Below are positions 9,768 to 18,643 of a stretch of DNA of 64,000 bases, in pieces. The translations under genes were made by a program, and so were the position numbers. The stretch is from CBDIHP01 sp965279195 (GTDB taxonomy: Bacteria > Planctomycetota > Planctomycetia > Isosphaerales > Isosphaeraceae), in contig CBDIHP010000039.1 of assembly GCA_965279195.1 (NCBI GenBank), forward strand, positions 124,001 through 188,000, given 5' to 3'. Position 1 is the first letter of the stretch. Each line of letters opens with the position of its first letter. The notes beneath the pieces are model-generated. The model had not been told where the DNA came from. It saw only the letters and a program-made list of their open reading frames with translations, and made no database searches.

Positions 9768-10862
9768 TCATTTCACCTTGCCGGCCATCTCGAACATCGG
9801 CATGTAGATCGCAAGCATCAGGCCGGCGATCGTGGTCCCCATCCCCATGATGATGACCGGCTCCAGCATCTTGGTGACCTTCGCGATCAGGCCCTCCATC
9901 TTCTCCTTGTAATATGGGGCGATCTGCTCCATCACCGTCGCGAGCTGCCCGGACTCCTCCCCGATGCGGACGAGGTTGGTCAGCATCGGCGTGAAGAGCC
10001 CCGTGTCGTCGAGCGAGACCGCGAGCGGGCGGCCGGCCGCGACCTTGGAGTGCACCTGGCCCATCGCCTCGCGATAGTACGGGTTGTTCTGGTAGATCCC
10101 CTGGATGGTCACCAGCGTGTCCAGGATCGGCACGCCGCTCTTGGTCAGCAGCGCCAGGTTCGAGGAGAACCGGTACATCGCCAGGTTCACGATCAGCTCC
10201 CCCACGGTCGGGACGACCATGAGGAAGCCGCCCACGTAGAGGTGTCCCGCCTCCGTGCGCATGAACCTCCTGAAGACGTAGAAGACAGCACCCGTCCCTG
10301 CGACGCAGTAGATCCCGTAACTGACCAGAAACGCCGATGCGTCGACCACGAACTGGGTGATGTCCGGCAGCTCGGCCCCCATGTCCTTGAACATCTGGGC
10401 GAACGTGGGGACCACTAGCCAGAGCATGACCGTGACGGCGATCACGGCCACGCTCAGGAGGATCATCGGATACGTGAGCGCGGCCTTCACCTTGCGGTTG
10501 GTCTCCCGAGTCTCGCGGATCTGCTTGTTCAGTTCGAGCAAGACCTGCCCCATCTTGCCGGTGACCTCGCCGGTCCGGATGACTTCCAGCCAACTAAACT
10601 CGAAGATGTCGGTGTGCTCAGCCGCTGCCGCGTAGAAAGAACTGCCGCTCGCTACTTTGGCGGTAATTCCGTCTAGAATAACGTGGAGTTTCGTGCTCTG
10701 GGTCTGATCGGAGGATAACTTAAGGGCCTGCAGGAAGGGCGTCCCGGAGCTCACGAGGGTCGCGAGCTGCTGGAAGAAGGCGAGGAGGTCGTCGAGCTTC
10801 GCCTTCTTGTGGGGCTTGCTCGAGACCCGAGTGTGGCCGATGACCCATTCTTCGTATGGCAT
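9768..10862 (-). CDS. gspF: Inner-membrane platform protein GspF/PilC
   Basis: 364 residues. GspF/PilC is the polytopic platform on which the assembly ATPase acts. Two T2SSF repeats are visible: LDDLLAFFQQLATLVSSG with FLQALKLSSDQT in the first, and MYRFSSNLALLTKSGVPILD in the second. Each is followed by the characteristic R(T/I)GE motif (VIRTGEVTGKM and LVRIGEESGQL). Hydrophobic segments are near 130-155, 180-200 and at the C-terminus (MGMGTTIAGLMLAIYMPMF). It is the first gene of the second pilus block, after a 429-base non-coding stretch shared with the divergent secretin gene. Confidence 0.93.
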   Translation of the reverse strand: MPYEEWVIGHTRVSSKPHKKAKLDDLLAFFQQLATLVSSGTPFLQALKLSSDQTQSTKLHVILDGITAKVASGSSFYAAAAEHTDIFEFSWLEVIRTGEVTGKMGQVLLELNKQIRETRETNRKVKAALTYPMILLSVAVIAVTVMLWLVVPTFAQMFKDMGAELPDITQFVVDASAFLVSYGIYCVAGTGAVFYVFRRFMRTEAGHLYVGGFLMVVPTVGELIVNLAMYRFSSNLALLTKSGVPILDTLVTIQGIYQNNPYYREAMGQVHSKVAAGRPLAVSLDDTGLFTPMLTNLVRIGEESGQLATVMEQIAPYYKEKMEGLIAKVTKMLEPVIIMGMGTTIAGLMLAIYMPMFEMAGKVK

Positions 10863-11291
10863 CTGGATTGACCCCCTGGAATCCGGACCAGCCGCCTAGG
10901 GTGAAACGATGTCGGGCGGCGCGACCGCATTCGGCCGGCTTTCCGGCCTGGAATCGGGGCGGATTCGGCTGACCGACCCCTGGGGCCGATCCCCGGGGCA
11001 CCGTCCTGTCCAGGCTCGTCAATCAACTGTAGGCCGCGAAGCACGAGGGTGTTCATTGAAATACGATTGCGATCAAAACAAACCACAGATGATGTTGCCC
11101 TTGATGAACGTTCGCATCGAGGCCGTCTCCGAAAGCACACTGGACGGACGAATTTAAGTGGTCATGATCGCGCCGGCCTACTCTTTGTTAAGTTGACGCG
11201 GCGTCGGACCCGATCCTTGCGACATGACTCGAATCCAAAGGTCATGACACCCGGGTGATGGACATTCGACTCAGTCCAAAGTCTAGGAAGG
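10863..11291. other. Non-coding divergent region between gspF and the secretin gene
   Basis: 429 bases between divergent starts. No convincing reading frame is present. It includes an AT-richer patch around 11050-11110 that stands out from the GC-rich surroundings and probably carries the promoters for both directions. A TTGACG hexamer at about 11193 has no good -10 at the right distance. No confident promoter, operator or RNA element was found. Confidence 0.5.
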
Positions 11292-13592
11292 ATGGGGGAC
11301 TTGAGTTCCTTAAGGCAGAGTTCGGCGAGTCTCTCGCTCTTGATATGGTTCTCGTTCGGGGCTCAGGCCGCCGAGGCCTTCCGGGCAGAGGATCCCCCAG
11401 TTTCGCCCGCGGTCGTACCTGGACGGCCCGCCCGCGTGCGGGGCCGCACGTCCGGCGAGTCGGGGCCCGACCGTCCCGCGACGGAGAAGGTCCGGCTCGT
11501 CTCACAGGTCACGCCCGCACCGCCGCGGCCCGATCCATCCGTGGGCGATGCGCCGAGGCGTCAGGCCCCCGGGGCACCTCGCCAGGAGCAGGCGACCGCC
11601 CCGAGGCCGGCTCCTGCGCCGTCGTCCGTCCCCTACACGCTCGACCCGCTCCCGGCCGCGTCGAATCCGATGAAGGGGACCGCCCCATCCGGCGATGGAC
11701 GGGTCACGCTCCACCTGAACGAGGTCGACATCCGCCAGGCGCTCGAACTATTGAGCCGCCAGGAGAAGCTCAATCTGCTCGTTTCGCCGAACGTGAGCGG
11801 GACCATCACCGTCAATTTCGAGGGGCTGACCCGGGACCAGGCCCTCGAAGCGATCTTCAACCTCGGCAACCTCAAGGCCAAGGAAGAAAACGGCCTGATC
11901 TACATCTACACGGCCGAGGAGTTCGACCAGCTCTCGACGAGGGGCAAGAAGCCGATCACACGGATCTATCACCTCAATTACGTCCGCAGCAATGAGGTGC
12001 AGGTCATGGTCGAGCCCTTCCTGAGCCCGGAAGGGAAGATCACCTCGACCCCCGCCAGCCAGGAAGGCATCAATGAGAGCGCCGACTTTCAGTCGGGACT
12101 CTCCGGCGGCGGTGGTGGTGGAGGCGGCAGTAGCGGCGGCGGCGGCGGTGGCGGCGGTGGTAGTAGCGGCGGAGGCGGCGGAGGCGGTGGCGCCAGCGGG
12201 GGAGATTCCACCGGCGGCAACTCGCTCTCCGGGATGGATTCCCTCGTGATCCAGGACTACGAGGAGAACCTCCAGGTCATCGACGGGATCATCACCCGAC
12301 TCGACGTCCAGCCGATCCAGGTCCTGATCGAGGCGGTCATCATCCGCGTGACGCTCGACCGTACCCAGGAACTTGGGGTGAACTACGGAGTGCTCGACGG
12401 CCTCCAGCAGGGGATCGGCATCGTCGGGAACGGTGCCGAACTGGCGTCGGCGGCGGGCTTCGTCCCCGCGCAATTCCTCTCAGCGGGCAAGCTCGCGGCG
12501 GGGACCCCGCTCTCCGCGAACTCGGGTGGCGTGAAATTCGGCTTCATCACGGGTAACACGGCCGCGTTCATCCGCGCCATCGAGACCATCGGCAAGTCGA
12601 ACGTCCTCGCCAGCCCGAGGCTCCTCGTACTGAACAAGCAGCGGGCCGAACTCCAGTTGGGCGACCGTCTCGGTTACCGGACGTTGACCCAGAACCAGAC
12701 CAGTACGATTCAGCAGATCCAGTTCCTCAACACCGGCACCCTGCTGAGGCTCCGCCCGTTCATCACCAGCGACGGGATGGTCCGCCTGGAGATCCACCCC
12801 GAGCGGAGTACGGGCGCGATCGTGGACGGTGTCCCTCAGCTGAACACCGCCCGCGTCACGACGAACGTGATGGTCCCGAACGGCTCAACCCTGGTGGTCG
12901 GCGGGCTGATCGAGAACCAGGACGCGACCAACCAGAGCGGAGTGCCGGTCCTGGGTCGTCTCCCGGTCGTGGGCGCGGCGTTCCGCAACCGTCAGCAGAG
13001 CGTCTCGAAGCGCGAGCTGATCGTGCTGCTGACCACGCACATCTGGAACCCGAACGACCCCGAGGGGACCAACTGCATCCCCACGCCGGCAAGGGCCCTT
13101 CAGCTCGGCCGGGATGTGTCGCAGAGGATCGAACTCGGGGTCGATCGCCCCCCCCGCGACGGAATCTTCGGCGGGCGACTCCACTACGACACCCCGCGTC
13201 GGGCGGAGAAGATCCAGGCCACGGAAGCCGCACAGGGCCGCGACCACGTCGTGGAACGGGGCGAGAACTTCTGGACGATCTCCCGGCAGCATTACGGGAC
13301 GGGTAAGTACTATCTTGCACTCTGGTCGGCCAATCGCGAGGTCGTGGACGCTCCAGAACGTCTCGCCGTGGGCATGCGACTGCAGATCCCGCCCGCGGCC
13401 GAACTCGATCCCGGGATGATCGACCAGGGCGGGCGGTCCATGACCGCGGGCCGATCGAAAGCGGATGCCCTGGACAGCGGAGTCGCGCAGTCCGGATATG
13501 AGCCGCAGTCTGGTGCGAGGAAGGTGACCCGGGACGGGTCGGCCCCCGGCTCGATGGCACCGGCCAGGAGGACCGCACCCCGTCGAGACTGA
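11292..13592 (+). CDS. gspD: Secretin GspD/PilQ family with glycine-rich insert and C-terminal LysM domain
   Basis: 766 residues from ATG 11292. The exact start is uncertain: the Shine-Dalgarno-like AGGAAGG abuts the ATG. It forms the outer-membrane pore of the secretion or pilus system. The N-terminus is a weak signal peptide (hydrophobic about 12-27), then a Pro-rich stretch to about 125. An STN/N-domain (VTLHLNEVDIRQALELLSRQ, about 138-215) and an N1-like domain (IYHLNYVRSNEVQVMVEPFL) follow. An almost pure glycine run broken by serines occupies 271-300. The secretin domain is about 320-590, with VLASPRLLVLNKQRAEL and the signature VPVLGRLPVVGAAF. A LysM-like domain is at about 652-701 (HVVERGENFWTIS to RLQIPP). 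It is the only plus-strand gene of the locus and ends 14 bases from the end of the converging ATPase gene. Confidence 0.92.
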   Translation: MGDLSSLRQSSASLSLLIWFSFGAQAAEAFRAEDPPVSPAVVPGRPARVRGRTSGESGPDRPATEKVRLVSQVTPAPPRPDPSVGDAPRRQAPGAPRQEQATAPRPAPAPSSVPYTLDPLPAASNPMKGTAPSGDGRVTLHLNEVDIRQALELLSRQEKLNLLVSPNVSGTITVNFEGLTRDQALEAIFNLGNLKAKEENGLIYIYTAEEFDQLSTRGKKPITRIYHLNYVRSNEVQVMVEPFLSPEGKITSTPASQEGINESADFQSGLSGGGGGGGGSSGGGGGGGGGSSGGGGGGGGASGGDSTGGNSLSGMDSLVIQDYEENLQVIDGIITRLDVQPIQVLIEAVIIRVTLDRTQELGVNYGVLDGLQQGIGIVGNGAELASAAGFVPAQFLSAGKLAAGTPLSANSGGVKFGFITGNTAAFIRAIETIGKSNVLASPRLLVLNKQRAELQLGDRLGYRTLTQNQTSTIQQIQFLNTGTLLRLRPFITSDGMVRLEIHPERSTGAIVDGVPQLNTARVTTNVMVPNGSTLVVGGLIENQDATNQSGVPVLGRLPVVGAAFRNRQQSVSKRELIVLLTTHIWNPNDPEGTNCIPTPARALQLGRDVSQRIELGVDRPPRDGIFGGRLHYDTPRRAEKIQATEAAQGRDHVVERGENFWTISRQHYGTGKYYLALWSANREVVDAPERLAVGMRLQIPPAAELDPGMIDQGGRSMTAGRSKADALDSGVAQSGYEPQSGARKVTRDGSAPGSMAPARRTAPRRD

Positions 13593-13606
13593 TCCGGATC
13601 CCGGGA

Positions 13607-15343
13607 TCATTCCTCCTCCGCCATCGTGACGCTGAGGGCCGACTCCAGGCTCGTCTGCCCCTTCCGCACCTTGTCGATGGCGCTGTCATAGAGCAGTTTC
13701 ATGCCTTCCTCCCTGGCGGCTTTCCGAAGCTCCGCCAGGGGGGTTCGGCATTGAATGAGGCGGGCCATGTGGGGCGTGATGCGGATCACCTCGAACACGC
13801 CAACGCGTCCCTTGTAACCGACTCGGCGGCAGTGGATGCACCCCTTCGGGCGGTAGAGCGTCTCCCCGGCGGCCAGGCCGTGCCGTTCCGCCAGCTCATC
13901 GTCGCAGAGGAATGGCTCCTTGCAGTTCTGGCACAGCCTACGCACGAGACGCTGGGCCTCCAGCACCCGGAGCGTGCTGGCGAGGAGGAACGCCTCGATC
14001 CCCATGTCCATGAGGCGGGTGACGGCCGACAGGGCGTCGTTGGTGTGGATCGTCGAGAGCACGAAGTGGCCGGTGAGGGCCGCCCGCATGCAGATCTCGG
14101 CCGTTTCCTGGTCGCGGACCTCGCCCACCATGATGATGTCGGGGTCTTGCCGCAGGAATGCGCGGAGTGCGCTCGAGAAGGTCAGGCCGACTTGTGTCTT
14201 CACCTGGACCTGATTCATACCCTTGAACTTGTATTCGACCGGATCCTCGACGGTGCAGATGTTGTGCTTGGGCTCGTTGAGGAGATTGAGGCAGGAGTAC
14301 AGGGTCGTGCTCTTGCCGCTGCCCGTCGGCCCCGTGACGAGCGCGAGTCCGTGCGGAGAACGGATCGACTCGACCAGGTCGGTCGCCTGCCGCTCGTCGA
14401 AGCCGAGGCCGGTCAATTCGAGGGGGATGGCCCCCTTGTCGAGGATACGCATGACCATCTTCTCGCCGTAGACGGTCGGGACGGTGTTCACGCGTAAGTC
14501 GATACGTTTATCTTTGTTCTTGAGCGCGATGGCACCGTCCTGCGGCACCCGCTTCTCGGCGATGTCCATCTTCGCGAGGATCTTGAACCGCGACACGATC
14601 ATCACGAAATTGGACTTGGTGGGCGAGGGGAGTTCGTGGAGCACGCCGTCGATCCGCAGGCGGAACTTGCAACTGTCCTCGAACGGTTCCAGGTGGATGT
14701 CGCTGGACCCGTTGCGAAGGGCCTGTTCCAGGATCTGATTTACCATCCGGACGATTCGCCCGCTTTCGCCGGGCGGGGTCGGGGCGTCGAGGTCGAGGAC
14801 GTTGTCATCCTCCTCCTTCTCCTCGTTGTTCTCATCGGTCTGGGTGAACTCGCCCGCGCTCCCCGAGATGGCGGTCGACCGCTCGTCCTTGAAGAGCGTT
14901 TCGAGCTTGGCCTCGATGACCGACAGCGGGGCGAGCAGGGGGCGGACCTCGTACCCGGTCAGGAGGCGGAGTTCCTCCACGAGGCGCATCTCGTCCGGGG
15001 ATACGAAGAGGACGTCGAGGACGCTGCCGTTCCGCTTCCAGGGGAGGATGGCCCTGTCGTTGCAGAGTTTCTCGGGGATCAAGGGGGCGAGGTCGCGGTC
15101 CGCGGCGGCGTTTTCGTACGCGGGCGGCAGCGTGGGTAGGCGGAGTTCATCGGTGAAGGTCTCGAGGATCTCGCGATCGGTGAAGATCCCCGCCTTGACC
15201 AGGGCCCGCTCCGCCGGCCCCGAGCTGTTCTTCAGGATGGCCTCGCGTGCCAGGGCCAGCTTCTTGTTGTCGAGCCGATCCTTGCCGGCGAGGAGCGTGA
15301 GGATCGTCGGGTCGCTCTCATTCAGGGCGATTGCGGTCTTCAT
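13607..15343 (-). CDS. gspE: Assembly ATPase GspE/PilB
   Basis: 578 residues. It is the hexameric ATPase that drives pilus or pseudopilus extension. The N-terminal GspE/MshEN-like domain (to about 150) is followed by an acidic linker (170-190). The ATPase core has Walker A GPTGSGKS at 338-345, the Asp box TVEDPVEYK, Walker B DPDIIMVGEVRD and the His box GHFVLSTIHTND. A CQNC...CIHC tetracysteine zinc motif lies near the C-terminus, as in GspE and PilB. It starts three bases after the stop of the PilP-like gene and is the last gene of the first pilus block, converging on the secretin gene. Confidence 0.95.
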   Translation of the reverse strand: MKTAIALNESDPTILTLLAGKDRLDNKKLALAREAILKNSSGPAERALVKAGIFTDREILETFTDELRLPTLPPAYENAAADRDLAPLIPEKLCNDRAILPWKRNGSVLDVLFVSPDEMRLVEELRLLTGYEVRPLLAPLSVIEAKLETLFKDERSTAISGSAGEFTQTDENNEEKEEDDNVLDLDAPTPPGESGRIVRMVNQILEQALRNGSSDIHLEPFEDSCKFRLRIDGVLHELPSPTKSNFVMIVSRFKILAKMDIAEKRVPQDGAIALKNKDKRIDLRVNTVPTVYGEKMVMRILDKGAIPLELTGLGFDERQATDLVESIRSPHGLALVTGPTGSGKSTTLYSCLNLLNEPKHNICTVEDPVEYKFKGMNQVQVKTQVGLTFSSALRAFLRQDPDIIMVGEVRDQETAEICMRAALTGHFVLSTIHTNDALSAVTRLMDMGIEAFLLASTLRVLEAQRLVRRLCQNCKEPFLCDDELAERHGLAAGETLYRPKGCIHCRRVGYKGRVGVFEVIRITPHMARLIQCRTPLAELRKAAREEGMKLLYDSAIDKVRKGQTSLESALSVTMAEEE

Positions 15344-15346
15344 GGC

Positions 15347-16348
15347 TCAACGCTTCGAGCGTCCTCCCTTTTTCTTGGTGTCGCCGCCATAGAGCGCGGG
15401 ATCCCCACCGGACGGGGCCGACTTCTTGGCCTTCGACCCCGATTTCGATCCACCCGAGCCTGACTTGGCGGCCCCTCCGTAGAGCGCGGGGTCCCCCCCC
15501 GCCGGCCCGGCCGTCGCCTTGGCCTTGGTGCCCTTCGATGCCTTGCCCGCGTCCGCCGCCGCGTAGAGTGCGGGGTCGCCCCCGGCCGGTGCGGCTCCGC
15601 CGGCGGCCCTGGCCTTGCCCCGCGAGCCGGGGCGGGCCCCCGCGGCGACCCCGTTGGGATCGACGCGGCCCAGTTGATCGAGCAGGAGCGGGGCCAGGAG
15701 GCCCGATACCCCCGACCCCTGCGAATTCAGGAGATTCTGCAGCATCCCGAGTTCCACGGGGGCCTGCCCGCCCAGGAGAGCCTGGAGGGCGGCATTCGCG
15801 TCGCCGGCATTGCCGCCGCCGTCATCCGCCGGATCGACCGCTTCGAGCTTGTCGGGGTAGCCTACGGTGAAGTCCTTACCCATTGCATTGAGGACGACCT
15901 TCTCGGCGAAGACCTCCTTGATGATAAGCGCGGGCGAATCCGGCTCGGCTTCGCCGACCGACTCGCCCCGTGAATAGACCTTGCCGTCGATGATCGCCAG
16001 CCGCTTCTTGCCGTTGAGGTAGGTTCCCCCGAGCGTCATGCCCTTCACGGTCTCGGCGATGTCCTCCAACTGCTGCTGGATTGGGTCCACCCTGGTCTTC
16101 TCGACGCGGGTGTTCGTCGCGAGCGTCGCCGCGTTGGGCTGTTCGGAGGAGGGCCGGAACGGGTCCCGTAACCGGTCCGGCCTGGTCTGGGCCGTGAGCG
16201 GCCGGGCCGGCGTCTTCATCCCGGCTGAGGCGGAGGAGGGGGGCGCGACGCTCGCCCCCGTCTGCTTGTTGAAGTACGGCCAGAGCACCGCGCCGCAGAC
16301 ACTCACGACGATCAGGGACGGGGCGAATTTCAGGGCCTTCATCATCAT
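15347..16348 (-). CDS. PilP/GspC-like inner-membrane protein with repeated GGDPALYG tail
   Basis: 333 residues. ATG 16348 is chosen because GGGAGG lies seven bases upstream; two further ATG codons follow at once. A single N-terminal membrane segment (FAPSLIVVSVCGAVLWPYF) is followed by a Pro/Thr linker containing DPFRP, typical of PilP and GspC-like pilot proteins. Then comes a small beta domain (GMTLGGTYLNGKKRLAIIDG, YSRGESVGE, VLNAMGKDFTVGYPD) matching the periplasmic HR/PilP fold that contacts the secretin. The last 80 residues carry GGDPALY three times (about 256, 286, 316) between Lys/Gly/Ser-rich linkers. Its place between the PilO-like and ATPase genes supports the PilP role. The repeat tail is not a family feature I know. 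Confidence 0.72.
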   Translation of the reverse strand: MMMKALKFAPSLIVVSVCGAVLWPYFNKQTGASVAPPSSASAGMKTPARPLTAQTRPDRLRDPFRPSSEQPNAATLATNTRVEKTRVDPIQQQLEDIAETVKGMTLGGTYLNGKKRLAIIDGKVYSRGESVGEAEPDSPALIIKEVFAEKVVLNAMGKDFTVGYPDKLEAVDPADDGGGNAGDANAALQALLGGQAPVELGMLQNLLNSQGSGVSGLLAPLLLDQLGRVDPNGVAAGARPGSRGKARAAGGAAPAGGDPALYAAADAGKASKGTKAKATAGPAGGDPALYGGAAKSGSGGSKSGSKAKKSAPSGGDPALYGGDTKKKGGRSKR

Positions 16349-16396
16349 GGCGGAGCCTCCCGGGGCCCACATCCCTGGCCATCTCGACAGAGTTCC

Positions 16397-16957
16397 TTAC
16401 CCGGCGTGGGGCACGACGTCGGTCAATCCCAGGATCTGGAACTGGGCGGTGACCATCTCCTTGTTCTTGCGATGCGGCTCGATTCGGAGCATGTCGATCC
16501 GCATGAGTCGGCCACTGCCCTCGATCCAACGAAGGAATTGGTTGAGATTCGCGTACGTGGCCTCGATTTCGAGTCTCAGGGTCAGGACGGAGTAGGGGCC
16601 CTGATCTCTCGGTTTCTCCGGCGCGAAGGCCACCAGCTTGATCGGCTGGTTCCGGACGCCATCCAGGATCGATTGGTAATATTCGTTCGCGTCATGGATC
16701 CTGGGGATCTTGTTCGCGTACTTGCCGACGTCCCGGCGGAGTCCGTCGATCTTGGTGGCGATCTCCAGGCGCTTGGATTCGACGCCGATCCCCTTTTCGA
16801 GCTTCGCGATCGCCTCCTCCTTGGGCTGATAGAGCCCAAGGTACCAGCCGATCAGGAGGGACGCGCTGATGATCAGCCGGAGGGGATTCCGCTTGTGGAG
16901 CAGCTCGGCGGCGGCGCTCGTGGGCTTCGGGGCGGTCTCGGGGGTCTGGCCGCTCAT
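16397..16957 (-). CDS. PilO/GspM-like pilus assembly protein
   Basis: 186 residues. It has one N-terminal membrane segment (PLRLIISASLLIGWYLGLY), a coiled-coil-like helix (AIAKLEKGIGVESKRLEIAT) and a C-terminal ferredoxin-like domain. The domain shows the PilO-type phrase LRLEIEATYANLNQFLRWIE and then LMRIDMLRIEPH. PilO and GspM form the inner-membrane alignment complex with PilN/GspL and PilP/GspC. Gene order (PilMN-like, PilO-like, PilP-like, ATPase) supports this. GGGAGAG precedes the ATG. Confidence 0.8.
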   Translation of the reverse strand: MSGQTPETAPKPTSAAAELLHKRNPLRLIISASLLIGWYLGLYQPKEEAIAKLEKGIGVESKRLEIATKIDGLRRDVGKYANKIPRIHDANEYYQSILDGVRNQPIKLVAFAPEKPRDQGPYSVLTLRLEIEATYANLNQFLRWIEGSGRLMRIDMLRIEPHRKNKEMVTAQFQILGLTDVVPHAG

Positions 16958-17007
16958 TCGGACTCTCCCGGGGATCAGGTGGGAAGCACAAGGGGAATCC
17001 CCTGGCC

Positions 17008-18525
17008 TCAGTGTGTCGCGGATTCCGGCACGGGGGCGACCTTCTTCGGCCTCGGGGTGCAGACGACGTTGAACGTCGCTGAGGGCACCATGCCCTGTGT
17101 GCCCTGGGTCGTCTTGAGGTCGACGATATCCAGGATCGGGAAGTCGGCCGTGACCGCCGGGAGATTCCTCAGCTCGCCCACGAGGTCGTCGACCTCCTTG
17201 GGCACCCGGCCCGACGCATCGAGCTGGGCCAGGAAGCGGAAGACGATCGATCGGGCGATCTTCACGGTCGCGGGCTTGCCGACGATCTCCAGCTCGTTCT
17301 GGCCGATGAACTGCTCCAGGGTGATCTTCTCGGACATCTTCGATCCGACCGAGTTGAGGACGGCGGACCAGTCCGTGTGGGTCCGATCAAAGCCTTCGAT
17401 CGCCTTGAGGCGGAGGTCGAGGGCGGCCCGTTCCTTCTCGAGCTCGCCCGTTTGCTGCGTCCTCAGCCAGCTGATCCCGGCGATCTTGGCCCGGAGCGCG
17501 TCGCTATCCGCCTGGATCGAGCGATGGAACCCGTCGAGCGAGAGCCAGACCGCGCCGAGGAAGACGAGCTGGAGGATGATCTCCCCCCAGGGGAAGATCT
17601 CCGCGATCCGTTCGAGCGGCTTGGTGCGACGGACCAGGTCGAGATCCGGGTCGTCCTCGCCGCAACTGAGGGCCAGGCCGTAGGCGACGGTCTCGCCGTC
17701 GAGGTCCGGGCCCGCGACGTGATCGACGGAGTTGACTCCCGCCTGCAGGGCGAACTCCGGCGAGACGGTAGTCGGCCGGAGATCCTCGCGGCCGTGGAGG
17801 ATGAGCCGATTGGGTTGCTGCTCGCCGAGGAGATGTCTCGATGACGTCCTGAGGAGGCTGACCGCCGCGAGGATCGACGGCCGCTCCTCCCCGTCCTTCC
17901 AGTCGAACTCCTTCCAGCTCACGGGCATCCGCTTGTGCTGGAGGACGGCCAGCCCGCGATTCTGGGAGAGGAAGAACCGGAAGCCGAACCCGGAACGGGC
18001 GTTGGTCGGGACGTGCAGCTCGCCGACCCTCACGAGCGCGGAGGTGTCCGGCTCGGCGAGCTTGAGCCTGGCGTCTTGCTCGGACAGGGCCCCCAGGAGC
18101 GGCTCGATGTTCTTCTTGCGGCAGGCCGTGATCCTCGCGATCGGGCGCTTGCCGATCTGCGTGGGGCGGAGGTCGACTATCATCTCGTCGACCTTGACGG
18201 AGGGCGACTTCAGGAGGCTCTCGAGGATCGACTCCGGCGAGGCATCGCGGTTGGAGTTGGTGATCGCGTGCGAGCCGTGGAAGATCATGCGTTGCGGGAT
18301 GCCGATCGCGACGGGCACGCGCACCCGCCGGTTGTTGGCCCCCCAGGGCCTCAGGCATTCCTGCACGACCTGAGAAATCGGTCGTCCATTGATGTTTTCA
18401 TGAGACTGGTGGATCCGGACCCGGCCGAACGGGGTCGATCCGATCACGCAGATCGAGACCTCCTGCTCGTTCACGAAGAGGCCGATCGATCGGTGGAAGG
18501 CCAACTTTCCAAGGATCGTTCGCAT
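17008..18525 (-). CDS. GspL-like protein (PilM-like plus PilN-like fusion)
   Basis: 505 residues from ATG 18525, with GGAG about nine bases upstream; a longer reading frame further upstream is low-complexity and overlaps the pilin gene. The N-terminal 300 residues are cytoplasmic and resemble a divergent actin-like PilM/GspL domain (KLAFHRSIGLFVNEQEVSIC, later LILHGREDLRP). A membrane segment near 312-330 (LQLVFLGAVWLSLDGF) is followed by a coiled coil. A PilN-like periplasmic domain follows (VLNSVGSKMSEKITLEQFIG, and FRFLAQLDASGRVPKEVDDL). The combination is the GspL layout: PilM and PilN in a single chain. It lies directly downstream of the major pilin gene. Confidence 0.75.
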   Translation of the reverse strand: MRTILGKLAFHRSIGLFVNEQEVSICVIGSTPFGRVRIHQSHENINGRPISQVVQECLRPWGANNRRVRVPVAIGIPQRMIFHGSHAITNSNRDASPESILESLLKSPSVKVDEMIVDLRPTQIGKRPIARITACRKKNIEPLLGALSEQDARLKLAEPDTSALVRVGELHVPTNARSGFGFRFFLSQNRGLAVLQHKRMPVSWKEFDWKDGEERPSILAAVSLLRTSSRHLLGEQQPNRLILHGREDLRPTTVSPEFALQAGVNSVDHVAGPDLDGETVAYGLALSCGEDDPDLDLVRRTKPLERIAEIFPWGEIILQLVFLGAVWLSLDGFHRSIQADSDALRAKIAGISWLRTQQTGELEKERAALDLRLKAIEGFDRTHTDWSAVLNSVGSKMSEKITLEQFIGQNELEIVGKPATVKIARSIVFRFLAQLDASGRVPKEVDDLVGELRNLPAVTADFPILDIVDLKTTQGTQGMVPSATFNVVCTPRPKKVAPVPESATH

Positions 18526-18643
18526 CTCTGGGCGCTCCGCGTCGGGGCCGGTAAGTGTGCGATGGGCGAGACCCGACGGATCAAGGCGGATGGCCGAAGG
18601 GGCCATCCGCCTCGGGTTCAGGGCGACGACGCGATCGGCGTCA

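Noticed and set aside
11255..11995. Plus-strand frame overlapping the start of the secretin gene
   Set aside because: It overlaps the real secretin reading frame and gives a low-complexity Arg/Pro product.
12113..12200. Possible tandem repeat in DNA at the secretin Gly stretch
   Set aside because: It encodes a glycine run inside a real gene. It is a low-complexity linker, not a mobile or CRISPR repeat.
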